NCBI RefSeq assembly: GCF_013200955.2
Contig: NZ_CP053697.2
Span: forward strand, 310,001 to 374,000
Direction of reading: 5' to 3'
DNA: 64,000 nucleotides
Source: Pseudomonas campi
Lineage (GTDB): Bacteria; Pseudomonadota; Gammaproteobacteria; Pseudomonadales; Pseudomonadaceae
Shown here: piece after piece, positions 18,099-27,015 of the stretch
How the letters are laid out: the number at the start of each line of letters is the position of its first letter
Numbering within the stretch: the stretch's first letter is position 1
Made by a program: the position numbers and the translations under genes
The notes under the pieces: model-generated
Told to the model about the DNA's origin: nothing
What the model saw: the letters and a program-made list of their open reading frames with translations, nothing else
The model's database searches: none

Positions 18099-20420
18099 TC
18101 ATGCTCGGGCGAGATCCTCGACCACGGCCTGATAGATGCGCTCGCAGTTACCGCCATCGCGGTGGCTGAACAGTTTTTCTAGGCGACCGCGATTCTCTGC
18201 AGTCATCTCGCAACCGCTCTCCAAGCACTGTTGCAGATGCTGCAACAGTGCATCTTCGGTGGTGACCAGCTCCAGCGCCAGGTCGCGTTCGTAGTCCAGA
18301 TGCGGCGGCCCTGGCGGCTGCACTTCCCACTCGTAGCGGTCGAACATGTAGCCCAGCACCGGCTTCTCCTGATAGAAGAAGTCGTACATCACACTCGAAT
18401 AATCGGTAATCAGTAAATCTGCCTCGCGAATAAGATGGTGCAACGGCTCATCGAGATCGCGGATCACATGGACGCGGGGCGAGCCTTTTACGAATTCATC
18501 GATGAAATGCATCATGTTGAAGTGCGGACGGAAATACAGCTCCATCTGGTGCTGCTCCAGCAGCTCAGCCAACTGCGGGCTAGTGAGGAAGCTGTTCCAG
18601 GCGTGATAGTAGCGGCTGGCCTGAATCTGCTCCTGCCCCTTTAGCCAACGGCGCCAAGTGGGTGCCACCAGAATCTTGCGCGAACGCTCTGCGCCACGTC
18701 CTGGCACCAGGGCATCCAGCCGGGCGATGCCGGTCAGCTTCACCTGATGCGGCGTGAATCCATAGTGTCCACTGAAAAACGCTTGCTCAATGCCGTTGGA
18801 AACGACCACCTGCGAGAAGTAGGGATAGTTATTCCGCGTATAAGTCATGGTCTTGTTGCCTGCCACGCCATGCTGCAGAAAAACGTTAAGCGTATTGCGC
18901 CGCAAGCGGGGCAGCGACTCACCGGGGTAATCAAGGCCACGAAAACTGTCGGTGGACAGCATTACCCGTGCCCGCCACAGCAGGTAGGCATGCATCCAGG
19001 AGTACTGCGCCACCACGTTGCCCAGCGGCGCAACGATGTCCCAGTGCGGGGAGTTACGCTGCAGCACGTAGAACACCGGCAGTTGCGGATGGCTCGCTCG
19101 CAGATATTTGAAGAGGAAGTAGCCATTGTCCTCTGCGCTGGTGGAGACGCGTTCATCCATCAGCCAGATGGTTTCCTTGGGCATCAGCAGCCCGGCCAGC
19201 TTGGCCACCGGCGCCACCGCGAAGTACTTGACCATCGGCAGGCCCTTGACCGTCGATGCCAGCTTCAGGCATTTCGCGATTAGCAGGCTAATACGCGAGG
19301 CGAAAGCATATGCCCTGGAGTTCTGCACCTTCTGAATCCGCTCGAAGCTAGCGAGCCCCTGGAACTGCATGCGCATCATCGGCTCGAAGAGCAGTGCCTT
19401 AACGGAATCGGACTTGAGCAAGGTCAAGTAACGCGGAGAACGCGGAGCATTTTCATAGGCAACAAGCGCGTCATACTCCTGACCGCTGAGCATGATGATG
19501 CGCACTTGCTCATGCAGCGCATAATCCTCCGCAGAGCGCATCTCGTCAGACGACAACTTGCTTACCAAGCGACCGATGATGCTGAATATCTGTAGCTGCT
19601 CGTCGTAGGAGGACTGCTTTATCACCTTTAAGAAGCGATTACCTATTAGCTTCCTGATTTCCGATCGCAATAAGCGCTGATAAATATCCAGCGCCCCCTT
19701 CTCGGAAAAAGCCTGTTCAAGGCTTTCGGTGACCGCTACACGATCCTCGAAGAACTGTGGAGATATTCGACTAGTACGCGAATCCTCACGCCCGCGATAG
19801 TTGTAAACGACCTCGGGCAAAATGGTGATTGCATCACACTTCAGATACATTCTGGCCATGAAGTCTAGGTCTTCGCCAGCCGTACCCTCAGGGAAGCGCA
19901 TTGAGTGCTTTTCGATACTCTCACGGCGAATCAAGCGGTTACAGGCGCTAATGTCCTGTATCAAGGTCGGCATCTCGCCGATGGTGGTACGTTCGATCAG
20001 TCGATTGAACTCTCGCTGATGTACAGGAACTCCAATCCACTTACGCCATGGGCTGAAAGATTGCTGAATGCCGCAAACCATGTCTGCATCATATTTTTCA
20101 GCGACCTCAACCATATTCTTAAGAGCATTTTCAGGCAAAGTATCATCAGAGTCCAAAAAAGACACAAAACGACCACAAGCATATTCAATAGCTAGATTTC
20201 TCGCCGCACCCTGTCGCTTCCTGCTCTGGGTAAAAACATGAATGTTTTTATGCCGAGCAGCATAATCCTGAAGCACTTCAAGGCTGCCGTCAGTAGAACC
20301 ATCGTCTACCGCTATTAACTCAACCTGCACACCCGACTGCGCAAGCACGGAATCAATACATTCAGGCAAAAAATCCTTTGTATTGAACACAGGCACTATA
20401 ACCGAAACAACAGGAGCCAT
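18099..20420 (-). CDS. GT2 glycosyltransferase fused to CDP-glycerol glycerophosphotransferase-like domain
   Basis: About 773 residues from ATG 20420, chosen because it starts the GT2 strand VVSVIVPVFN and lies just clear of the upstream gene; the longer frame to 20474 runs into that gene. Residues 1-230 are GT2 (GT-A) with DDGSTDGS and SFLDSDD. About 400-773 resembles TagB/TagF-type polymerases: FLQHGVAGNKTMTYT near 517, RKILVAPTWRR, and LITDYSSVMYDFFY near 673. These enzymes move glycerol-phosphate or ribitol-phosphate from CDP-alcohols in teichoic acids. In a Gram-negative locus this suggests a phosphoglycerol-type decoration or a repurposed transferase. The gene for CDP-glycerol synthesis is not in the window. 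Confidence 0.8.
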   Translation of the reverse strand: MAPVVSVIVPVFNTKDFLPECIDSVLAQSGVQVELIAVDDGSTDGSLEVLQDYAARHKNIHVFTQSRKRQGAARNLAIEYACGRFVSFLDSDDTLPENALKNMVEVAEKYDADMVCGIQQSFSPWRKWIGVPVHQREFNRLIERTTIGEMPTLIQDISACNRLIRRESIEKHSMRFPEGTAGEDLDFMARMYLKCDAITILPEVVYNYRGREDSRTSRISPQFFEDRVAVTESLEQAFSEKGALDIYQRLLRSEIRKLIGNRFLKVIKQSSYDEQLQIFSIIGRLVSKLSSDEMRSAEDYALHEQVRIIMLSGQEYDALVAYENAPRSPRYLTLLKSDSVKALLFEPMMRMQFQGLASFERIQKVQNSRAYAFASRISLLIAKCLKLASTVKGLPMVKYFAVAPVAKLAGLLMPKETIWLMDERVSTSAEDNGYFLFKYLRASHPQLPVFYVLQRNSPHWDIVAPLGNVVAQYSWMHAYLLWRARVMLSTDSFRGLDYPGESLPRLRRNTLNVFLQHGVAGNKTMTYTRNNYPYFSQVVVSNGIEQAFFSGHYGFTPHQVKLTGIARLDALVPGRGAERSRKILVAPTWRRWLKGQEQIQASRYYHAWNSFLTSPQLAELLEQHQMELYFRPHFNMMHFIDEFVKGSPRVHVIRDLDEPLHHLIREADLLITDYSSVMYDFFYQEKPVLGYMFDRYEWEVQPPGPPHLDYERDLALELVTTEDALLQHLQQCLESGCEMTAENRGRLEKLFSHRDGGNCERIYQAVVEDLARA

Positions 20421-20439
20421 ATTATCTCGAGTACCTATA

Positions 20440-21759
20440 TCAATTTTTCTTGAATACGAGGAGGCACAAATCAAAGGGCAATCTCAACGTATTGATACCA
20501 GGACGAGCAAAGGCACGAACAATGATTGAGCCCAAGCGATACGAAGTGGACCTCTCCACCTTAGAAAGCCGCCCCAAGCGTTGCTTTGACAGTGCAGCCT
20601 CTTTTTTCAGACGAATCCGTAGTAAAGAGACCTCTTCATCAAGCCGACGCATACGTTGAGTATTCTTCTCAAGCTTTAGCCGCCCCTCACTGACAAGGGC
20701 TTCTTTGAGCTCGGCTAATTCTTTGTGCCGGCTCTTAACAGCCTCATCAGCACTAAGATTTTTCTGCTTAAGTGCATTACGAAGATTAAAATTTTCAGCC
20801 TGCAGATCCTTGAGACCGATTAGCGTTTCACTGAGCAGCTCAAGGTCTCTCTTGATTTCTGGAGAGGCCATGTTAGTAGCAGGCTTATTAAGTGCAGCGC
20901 GATCAGCCTTAAGCTTCTCCGATCGAGCCCAATGGTTCCGGGCTGCCATCGCCCACCCGGAAAAACCTTTGATAGCTTTTCGACATGAACTGACAGCCTG
21001 CATCAGACGGTCACGATCAAACGAAACACCATGACACTCGCTTAAAACAGAGTACAACTGCCGCACATGCTCATTGACTACGACATAATCATCATACGAC
21101 GACCGGTTTAGATTTTCACGAAGAACACCCGAAAGTTGAAACTCTTCATTGCCCTTGAGCCCCGTAAACTCACGAAGCTGTTGAAGAAATTCATCAGCCC
21201 CCGGCTCAAACCAGCGCTCGTAATTAACAATGAAGCAGTTACCACCCGTTTGATAAATGGATTCACAGGTACGCCAAAGCCACACCAGCTCAGCCACCTC
21301 GTGCGGGTCATTATATTGGCGATGCATTGAGGCAACGGCTGCAGCAGGGTTTCTAATAGCCAAGACATACTTCGGAACCACTTTTGCCCTATTAAAAACA
21401 CGGGTCCAGAGCGGAATCAATCCAGCTGTTCTAGGGTCTTTAAACCCCCATATTTCGTCGCTTACAACTCTGGCATCAACGAGATCGATCAAGCGACGTT
21501 GAAATACTTCCATCCCGGGTAGATCCAGAAATCCATCCGGCATTGGAAGGTAAGGATGCCCTCCCGCAGCCTGGATGATTTCTTTATGCACCGCCTGAAT
21601 TTCTATATCTTCATACAGCCCTTCAGGATTATGCTCCGCTGCCATAGTGTATGCAGGAGAGGGCTTCATTCCAACGCCCAAGAGAATCTTAGCGAGCAAA
21701 GAAGTTCCTGTCCTTCCCGGCCCAACAATGGAAACAACCTGACGAGCTCTATCAGACAT
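20440..21759 (-). CDS. sulfotransferase-family protein with C-terminal coiled coil
   Basis: 439 residues. The N-terminal part (1-270) has a P-loop SIVGPGRTGTSLLAK at about 10-24 and KDPRTAGLIPLW with LAIRNPAAAVASM, as in bacterial Sulfotransfer_3-type proteins. About 295-405 is a long Leu/Lys/Glu-rich coiled coil. It ends in a short basic and hydrophobic tail (SYRLGSIIVRAFARP) of a kind also seen after coiled coils in surface-glycan glycosyltransferases, perhaps for membrane or partner association. Base composition is clearly more AT-rich than the flanks. The reaction is unproven. The gap to the next gene is 19 bases. Confidence 0.7.
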   Translation of the reverse strand: MSDRARQVVSIVGPGRTGTSLLAKILLGVGMKPSPAYTMAAEHNPEGLYEDIEIQAVHKEIIQAAGGHPYLPMPDGFLDLPGMEVFQRRLIDLVDARVVSDEIWGFKDPRTAGLIPLWTRVFNRAKVVPKYVLAIRNPAAAVASMHRQYNDPHEVAELVWLWRTCESIYQTGGNCFIVNYERWFEPGADEFLQQLREFTGLKGNEEFQLSGVLRENLNRSSYDDYVVVNEHVRQLYSVLSECHGVSFDRDRLMQAVSSCRKAIKGFSGWAMAARNHWARSEKLKADRAALNKPATNMASPEIKRDLELLSETLIGLKDLQAENFNLRNALKQKNLSADEAVKSRHKELAELKEALVSEGRLKLEKNTQRMRRLDEEVSLLRIRLKKEAALSKQRLGRLSKVERSTSYRLGSIIVRAFARPGINTLRLPFDLCLLVFKKN

Positions 21760-21764
21760 AACCC

Positions 21765-22736
21765 CTACAGCCTATCAATGAAATATTTAACAGTCTTCTC
21801 AACGCCAAGAGCAAATGGCACCTCTGGCTGCCAACCGAGCATTCTGGCTGCCTTGCTAGTGTCAGAATAGTTCCTTCTGACATCCCCTACCCGAGGCGAA
21901 GACTTCACCACCGCTAAAGAAAAACCAAACTTCCCCAACGCAGAAGAGACCTCATCAATGGCCTCCGACACGCTCAACTCGCCACCACTAGCAATCTGGA
22001 AAATTTCGCCTCCGAGAGGTGCGTTAAAAGCCATAACTATAGCGCGAACCAGATCGTCAATGTAAATAAAGTCACGTGTCTGCGCCCCATCACCGTAGAC
22101 CTCACAAACCTGACCACTTAATGCTTGCCGAATGAACTTAGCAATGACACTAGATTTATTTTTTGAACGCGGCCCAAAGACATTACCGAATCGCAAAGCA
22201 ATAGTATTAATACCGAATGAATGATAATAAGCCGAACAATAGCCCTCTCCGGCAAGCTTACTAGCACCGTAAGGCGATACCGGATGCGGGGCTATTTCTT
22301 CGTGAATAGGGGGCTCTACGGCACCCGCTGGAGCGCCCGACGAGGCAAATACAAATTTATTGATAGCATTGACCCTCATACCCTCCAAAAGGTTGAGGAC
22401 TCCTATCACGTTTGACTCCATATCCATCCGGGGATTTTCTACCGAAGGAGCCACTCCGGTATTCGCCGCCAAATGCACAACCCCCCCGACCTTACGGCAA
22501 CATTTTTCGACCACTTCATAGTCCCGAATATCCCCCTCGACAAATCTGAGACCCTCCTCAGGGATATTCGAGCCAGCGTCAAATCGAACGAAGCCACCAA
22601 CCTCTTGCAAATCCTCAAAAGAGCCCTCAGATAGATTATCCAGGACACAGATATCAGAAACCCCATGATCATTTATTAGAGACTGTATTAAGGAAGTCCC
22701 AATAAAGCCGCAACCACCCGTAATTAAGATATTCAT
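21765..22736 (-). CDS. NAD-dependent sugar epimerase/dehydratase (extended SDR)
   Basis: 323 residues with an N-terminal Rossmann motif GGCGFIGTSL, VVHLAANTGV, and the catalytic SPYGASKLAGE (Tyr-x3-Lys). A downstream VYGDGAQTRDFIYIDDL is typical of UDP-glucose/UDP-GlcNAc 4-epimerases and close relatives. It would interconvert or modify a nucleotide sugar in the cytoplasm. The first catalytic position reads SSGAPAG, where epimerases usually have S-S/T-A-A-V-Y-G, a small deviation. The start overlaps the stop of the gene at 22733 by four bases. Confidence 0.8.
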   Translation of the reverse strand: MNILITGGCGFIGTSLIQSLINDHGVSDICVLDNLSEGSFEDLQEVGGFVRFDAGSNIPEEGLRFVEGDIRDYEVVEKCCRKVGGVVHLAANTGVAPSVENPRMDMESNVIGVLNLLEGMRVNAINKFVFASSGAPAGAVEPPIHEEIAPHPVSPYGASKLAGEGYCSAYYHSFGINTIALRFGNVFGPRSKNKSSVIAKFIRQALSGQVCEVYGDGAQTRDFIYIDDLVRAIVMAFNAPLGGEIFQIASGGELSVSEAIDEVSSALGKFGFSLAVVKSSPRVGDVRRNYSDTSKAARMLGWQPEVPFALGVEKTVKYFIDRL

Positions 22737-23947
22737 AGAGCACCTGCTTCACTGAAGAATTTTTCACGACTTCTGAGCATATGACGAGCGCGCTCTGGAT
22801 CAATTGCGACCTGCTCATGGTAGAGCCTGCTCATATTATCCTTATAGGAAGCCGCCTCAGAGAAAAGCGCCTCCCACTGCTCATATGTGCGCTCCGGCAA
22901 AAAGAGCAGCGAGTCCTCAAGTGCCTGCTGGCCAAGCCGCTCCCGCAGACCTGAGTTATTCATCAGCGTGCTGAGCGCCTCAACCAAAGATGACACTTCA
23001 TTATTCCCATCGTATAAAACACCATTATCCGGCGTTATCAGCATATTGGTTCCATGGCAATGCGAACCACCAATGCTTGGTATACCATGCGCCATCGCCT
23101 CCAATACACACCCTGGGCATCCTTCACTGGGGGATGTTATTACATGCAGATCTGACTTTTGATACTCATAGGATATATCCTGGATTGCACCAGGAAAGAC
23201 CACCCGCCCCTCCAAAGAGTAAGACGAAATAAGGGCATCCACCTCTTCTCTATAGGAATCAGTTGCTGGCGTCCCCCCACCATAAACATACAAATCCCAA
23301 TCACTGCATTCACCAGCAAGCTGAGCAAAAGCAGACAACAGAACAGACAGATTTTTATTCCTTTTCAGCCCCCCTATATTTATTATTCTTTTCCGGGGAC
23401 CTTGCTTTTCAAGCATGCCATCCAACGGTGGCATTGCGTAGTTGGGGAACGCCCTTACATTCTGACGAATATACTCTGGAAATGAATCTTCATATCCAGG
23501 CATAACCATCCTAAGCCGGACACACCCTGACGCGACCAACTCCCGTTCCCAAAGCGCGCCACTAGGACGCCCACATTTACTACGCCAATTATTTCTATAC
23601 AAACGATCAGGATTTGTGCACTCCTGAATTGCAACAGGTATTCCTAACCCACCAACAAGACCATACAGCCGCAACAATTCTTGATTGGTATAAAAAATAA
23701 ATATGACATCGGGATCAATTTCTAATAAATCCTGCTGGAACCCAGCGTCATCCCTCTTATCTCGGCGGTATAAAGATATTCCTGCTGGCACGGTATAGGC
23801 CGGAGAACCAGGCCCATTAAAGCCCAACCAGACATCGTGCCCTCTACGTTGCATCTCCGCTGCCAATTCAGTGGCAACTCTCTCAGCCCCACCCTTCCCC
23901 ACAGCTAAAGAACCACAAAACAGAAAAAGCCTCATCTCCAGCCTCAA
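22733..23947 (-). CDS. GT4-family glycosyltransferase
   Basis: 404 residues. The N-terminal half opens LFLFCGSLAVGKGGAERV, the glycine-rich acceptor loop of GT4 enzymes. The donor half includes IINIGGLKRNKNLSVLL and SPSEGCPGCVLEAMAHGIP with its E-x7 segment. It is translationally coupled on both sides by four-base overlaps (22733-22736 and 23944-23947). It is AT-richer than the outer parts of the locus. The donor sugar is not predictable. Confidence 0.8.
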   Translation of the reverse strand: MRLEMRLFLFCGSLAVGKGGAERVATELAAEMQRRGHDVWLGFNGPGSPAYTVPAGISLYRRDKRDDAGFQQDLLEIDPDVIFIFYTNQELLRLYGLVGGLGIPVAIQECTNPDRLYRNNWRSKCGRPSGALWERELVASGCVRLRMVMPGYEDSFPEYIRQNVRAFPNYAMPPLDGMLEKQGPRKRIINIGGLKRNKNLSVLLSAFAQLAGECSDWDLYVYGGGTPATDSYREEVDALISSYSLEGRVVFPGAIQDISYEYQKSDLHVITSPSEGCPGCVLEAMAHGIPSIGGSHCHGTNMLITPDNGVLYDGNNEVSSLVEALSTLMNNSGLRERLGQQALEDSLLFLPERTYEQWEALFSEAASYKDNMSRLYHEQVAIDPERARHMLRSREKFFSEAGAL

Positions 23948-25701
23948 ACAAAAAGATCGCTAACCGCAACCCCTACTAAGCGGGCCCCTTTCTTCCTCAG
24001 CTCTACCTCAGCGATCTTCCATGTATGACTGGAAGCATCTACACGCCGGCATGCAACTGAATTGAAGGCATCAAAGACAAAAAAATCATCCACATACAAG
24101 GCAGCATTCTTCAAAAAGCCAGTATCGGCAGCATTCAAAAAAAACTCTGGATACGGGTGCTCTTTAAAAAACCCGACATCCCCCCCAAGGGAATTCCCAG
24201 CCAACCATCTACTCCCACTCAGAACATCATCTTTACCCACAAGAGTATCGGGCAAAGTGACCGCTCTAGAATAGATCGCACCATCACTCTCAAAGCAAAC
24301 AAACGCCGGCGGCTTTCCAAATACAACCGCATCAACAGCATTCAGAGAAAGTGCAATATCACTAAGGAAATACTCACCATACAGGTCATCATCATCCATT
24401 CGGACGCAGTATTTACCTGTCGCCTGCTCAATTCCAAAGTTCAAACACGCCGCCGCAGACTTCTCGAATGGCATAACCAATGCTCTTACGCCGGCCTTGG
24501 CAGGAAAAGAACTATTCGAGGCACCCGGCCAATTCATTACGACAACTAACTCTTTATTGCCATATAATTGCTTTTCAAAATTATCCAGCGCTACTGAAAG
24601 AAGCTCTCGCCTACAGGTAGGCATAACAACTGTAATTTTCTGAGATTCCACCCAATCATGCCGGATGCCCAAAACCCTAGCCAGATCACGCATCCGATGA
24701 GAAAAGGTATGCTCGCTATAAACTGTACGCCAGACTTTATGGCAAAGCCTGCGGCGATAGAGATCGTCCTGCTCAAACGCAGCCAACGCCACCAACAGCT
24801 CCTCTCTATCTTTACAGGACTGAACCAAGCCTTGACGTATGTCACTCTCACCCAAATTACCGTAATGCATGACCAAACTTTTACATGCTACAGCCTGCAA
24901 ACTCCTCCACTGCTGGCTCGTAGGTGACTCCGCGCTAGACTCACAAGTTACATACACACTTGTGCGCTTTATCACCTCTAAAAGTGCTTCAGGTGATACG
25001 GTACCCAGAAAGTGCTTATCCCGCCCAAGATGTGAACTGGCACTAACGCTACCCAAGTCAATAGACTTATAACCGTGCTCGCCTAGGTCATGTAGCGCTT
25101 CAGCCCCAGTCGTCGATTTATAAATTAGCGACACCTGATCCACTAAAACACCAATAGAAAAAGGCTCTGCTTCAGTCTGCCTCAGCGGGTTATGGACAGC
25201 TGGCTGTACAGCCGGCAGCAAAACTCTCGCCTCAACTCCAGACGCAGCCAATAGATCTACCATCTCCGGATCTGCACAAAACACATAATCAAAGAGTCGA
25301 GAAAAAGCCAAGAACGCATTGAAGTATTCCACGCCATGAGTTATCCAATACGCGGACGGAATGCCTCTTTCCCTAGAGTAGCTTAGCAACTTCTCCAGAT
25401 CAGTTCGCGCGGCACCCTCATTGGTCTGCCCGTACTTCCAATGCCCTGTACAGGAAACAAAAAAAGACTCAATGATGAGAAAGTCCACTTCAGCAAAATC
25501 TAATATATCCCTCCATGTACCTGGCAGAGCAACATGCAGCCGCCCCTCGTAGCGCAACCCTTGATAGAGCTTCTCGCCAACAACCGCAGCCATATTTAAT
25601 GAGGAGTTTGGTTTCCGCTTTCTCGGCTCGAAAAAGTCTACTGGAGGATGCCAGACCGACTCTCCGTGCACTCGCGCAACTTCCGCCTCAAAAAAACTCA
25701 T
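23944..25701 (-). CDS. two-domain glycosyltransferase: CgeB-like GT-B module plus GT2-like module
   Basis: 585 residues. About 40-340 resembles the CgeB/spore-protein type of GT-B proteins (DFLIIESFFVSCTGHWKYG, DYVFCADPEMVDLLAASGVE, and a C-terminal segment with SVYVTCESSAESPTSQQWRS). About 350-585 is a GT2-like GT-A module: KITVVMPTCRREL near 354 and YCVRMDDDDLYG near 435 supplying the metal-binding Asp cluster. Two different glycosyltransferase folds in one chain suggest it adds two linkages. The final 140 residues are GT2-like with no further domain recognised. The start lies 68 bases after the SQD1-like gene. Confidence 0.7.
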   Translation of the reverse strand: MSFFEAEVARVHGESVWHPPVDFFEPRKRKPNSSLNMAAVVGEKLYQGLRYEGRLHVALPGTWRDILDFAEVDFLIIESFFVSCTGHWKYGQTNEGAARTDLEKLLSYSRERGIPSAYWITHGVEYFNAFLAFSRLFDYVFCADPEMVDLLAASGVEARVLLPAVQPAVHNPLRQTEAEPFSIGVLVDQVSLIYKSTTGAEALHDLGEHGYKSIDLGSVSASSHLGRDKHFLGTVSPEALLEVIKRTSVYVTCESSAESPTSQQWRSLQAVACKSLVMHYGNLGESDIRQGLVQSCKDREELLVALAAFEQDDLYRRRLCHKVWRTVYSEHTFSHRMRDLARVLGIRHDWVESQKITVVMPTCRRELLSVALDNFEKQLYGNKELVVVMNWPGASNSSFPAKAGVRALVMPFEKSAAACLNFGIEQATGKYCVRMDDDDLYGEYFLSDIALSLNAVDAVVFGKPPAFVCFESDGAIYSRAVTLPDTLVGKDDVLSGSRWLAGNSLGGDVGFFKEHPYPEFFLNAADTGFLKNAALYVDDFFVFDAFNSVACRRVDASSHTWKIAEVELRKKGARLVGVAVSDLFV

Positions 25702-25768
25702 CGAACTTCTCCACTTTTATAAATAACGGAACCACTCCCGAGCTGGCAGTGGCTCCGCTCTTAGAGAG

Positions 25769-26953
25769 CTACCACTTAATACCTTTAAAGATCACATCCT
25801 TGCGAATGCTGTCTTTGTACCTATCGACCACCTTGAACATGCCCGCCACCACCTCGTCAGTGAGGTAGTGCGGCTTCACACCCAAGTCGATCAGGCCTTG
25901 GTAGGACGGATTGTAGTAGTGCTCTTCCGCCTCTTTACGCGGGTTGTCCAGGTGGTTGACCTTGACGTCATAGCCCAGCGACTGCCCGACTTTCTGTACT
26001 TTTTCGGCCAGCTGGTTGGCGGAGAAGGTTTCCATGATCTGGTTGAAGATGCGCAGTTCGCCCTTGGCCGCAGGGCTCATCTCCGCGTGATGCACGCACT
26101 GCAGGGTGTCCTTGATGTTGAGGTAGCCACGCGTCTGGCCGCCTTTGCCGTAAACGGTCAGCGGGTAATCGACAACGGCCTGGACGATGAAGCGGTTAAC
26201 GATGGTGCCGAACACTTCGTCATAGTTGAAGATGGTGCTCAGCCGTGGGTCGATCGCCGCTTCGTCGGTTTCGATACCGTAAACCGGGCCCTGCATCAGG
26301 TCGGTGACTCGCAGATCCCACATACGCACGCCGAACCACATGAGATCGGTGTCCATCACCTTGGTGGTGTGGTAGATGGAGCCGGCAGCACGCGGGAACA
26401 GGAACTTGCCCTTGCGGCCTTTATGCTCGATCTCGATCCAGCCTTCTTCGATATCGATGTTGGGCGTGCCGTATTCGCCCATGGTGCCCAGTTTGATGAT
26501 GTGGGTATCACGAGAGAAGTCGCGCACGGCGAACATCAGGTTGTTGGTGACTCGCAGATTGTTGACGATGGTCAGGTCGGCGTGGGCATAGTCGATCAGC
26601 GAGTACGGCGCCGACGGCTGTTCTGCGTAGTGCACCACGGTTTCCGGGATGCCGGTGAAAGCCGGGTTGATGCACCAGTTATACTTCACACTACCGTCGA
26701 ACAGCGAGCGCATGACTTGCGGCTCGGCCAGATCGCCAATCACCACCTTGATTTCGTGCCCCGTCAGCTCGTGCCAGATCTTGGCCCGCTCCATGAGGGT
26801 CGGCACCGGATACAGCATGCCGACGTCCAGCGTCTGGCAGTTGTTGCGGCGCAAGTAGTTGTCAACCACGGTCACCTGGTGGCCGCGGGCGGAGAAGTAC
26901 ATGGCAGAAGGCCAACCCAAGTAACCGTCACCGCCGAGAATCAAAACGTGCAT
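25769..26953 (-). CDS. UDP-sulfoquinovose synthase-like extended SDR (SQD1/SqdB family)
   Basis: 394 residues, the length of SQD1. Shared features with plant SQD1 as I recall it: ILGGDGYLGWPSA Rossmann loop, AEQPSAPYSLID, KLGTMGEYGTPNIDIEEG (catalytic Thr near 156), IYHTTKVMD (Tyr-x3-Lys, about 193-197), DLMQGPVYGIETDE, PLTVYGKGGQTRGYL, and NPRKEAEEHYYNP. SQD1 makes UDP-6-sulfoquinovose from UDP-glucose and sulfite. The agreement covers the whole length, so close functional kinship is likely, although a sulfite-independent relative cannot be excluded. No sulfolipid synthase is next to it; the surrounding genes suggest the sugar enters a polysaccharide. Confidence 0.78.
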   Translation of the reverse strand: MHVLILGGDGYLGWPSAMYFSARGHQVTVVDNYLRRNNCQTLDVGMLYPVPTLMERAKIWHELTGHEIKVVIGDLAEPQVMRSLFDGSVKYNWCINPAFTGIPETVVHYAEQPSAPYSLIDYAHADLTIVNNLRVTNNLMFAVRDFSRDTHIIKLGTMGEYGTPNIDIEEGWIEIEHKGRKGKFLFPRAAGSIYHTTKVMDTDLMWFGVRMWDLRVTDLMQGPVYGIETDEAAIDPRLSTIFNYDEVFGTIVNRFIVQAVVDYPLTVYGKGGQTRGYLNIKDTLQCVHHAEMSPAAKGELRIFNQIMETFSANQLAEKVQKVGQSLGYDVKVNHLDNPRKEAEEHYYNPSYQGLIDLGVKPHYLTDEVVAGMFKVVDRYKDSIRKDVIFKGIKW

Positions 26954-27015
26954 CTTTTGCTCCTGATAGTTTCAGGCAGCCGCTGGAGCTGCCGGAATTG
27001 TGTTGATGATCCAGT

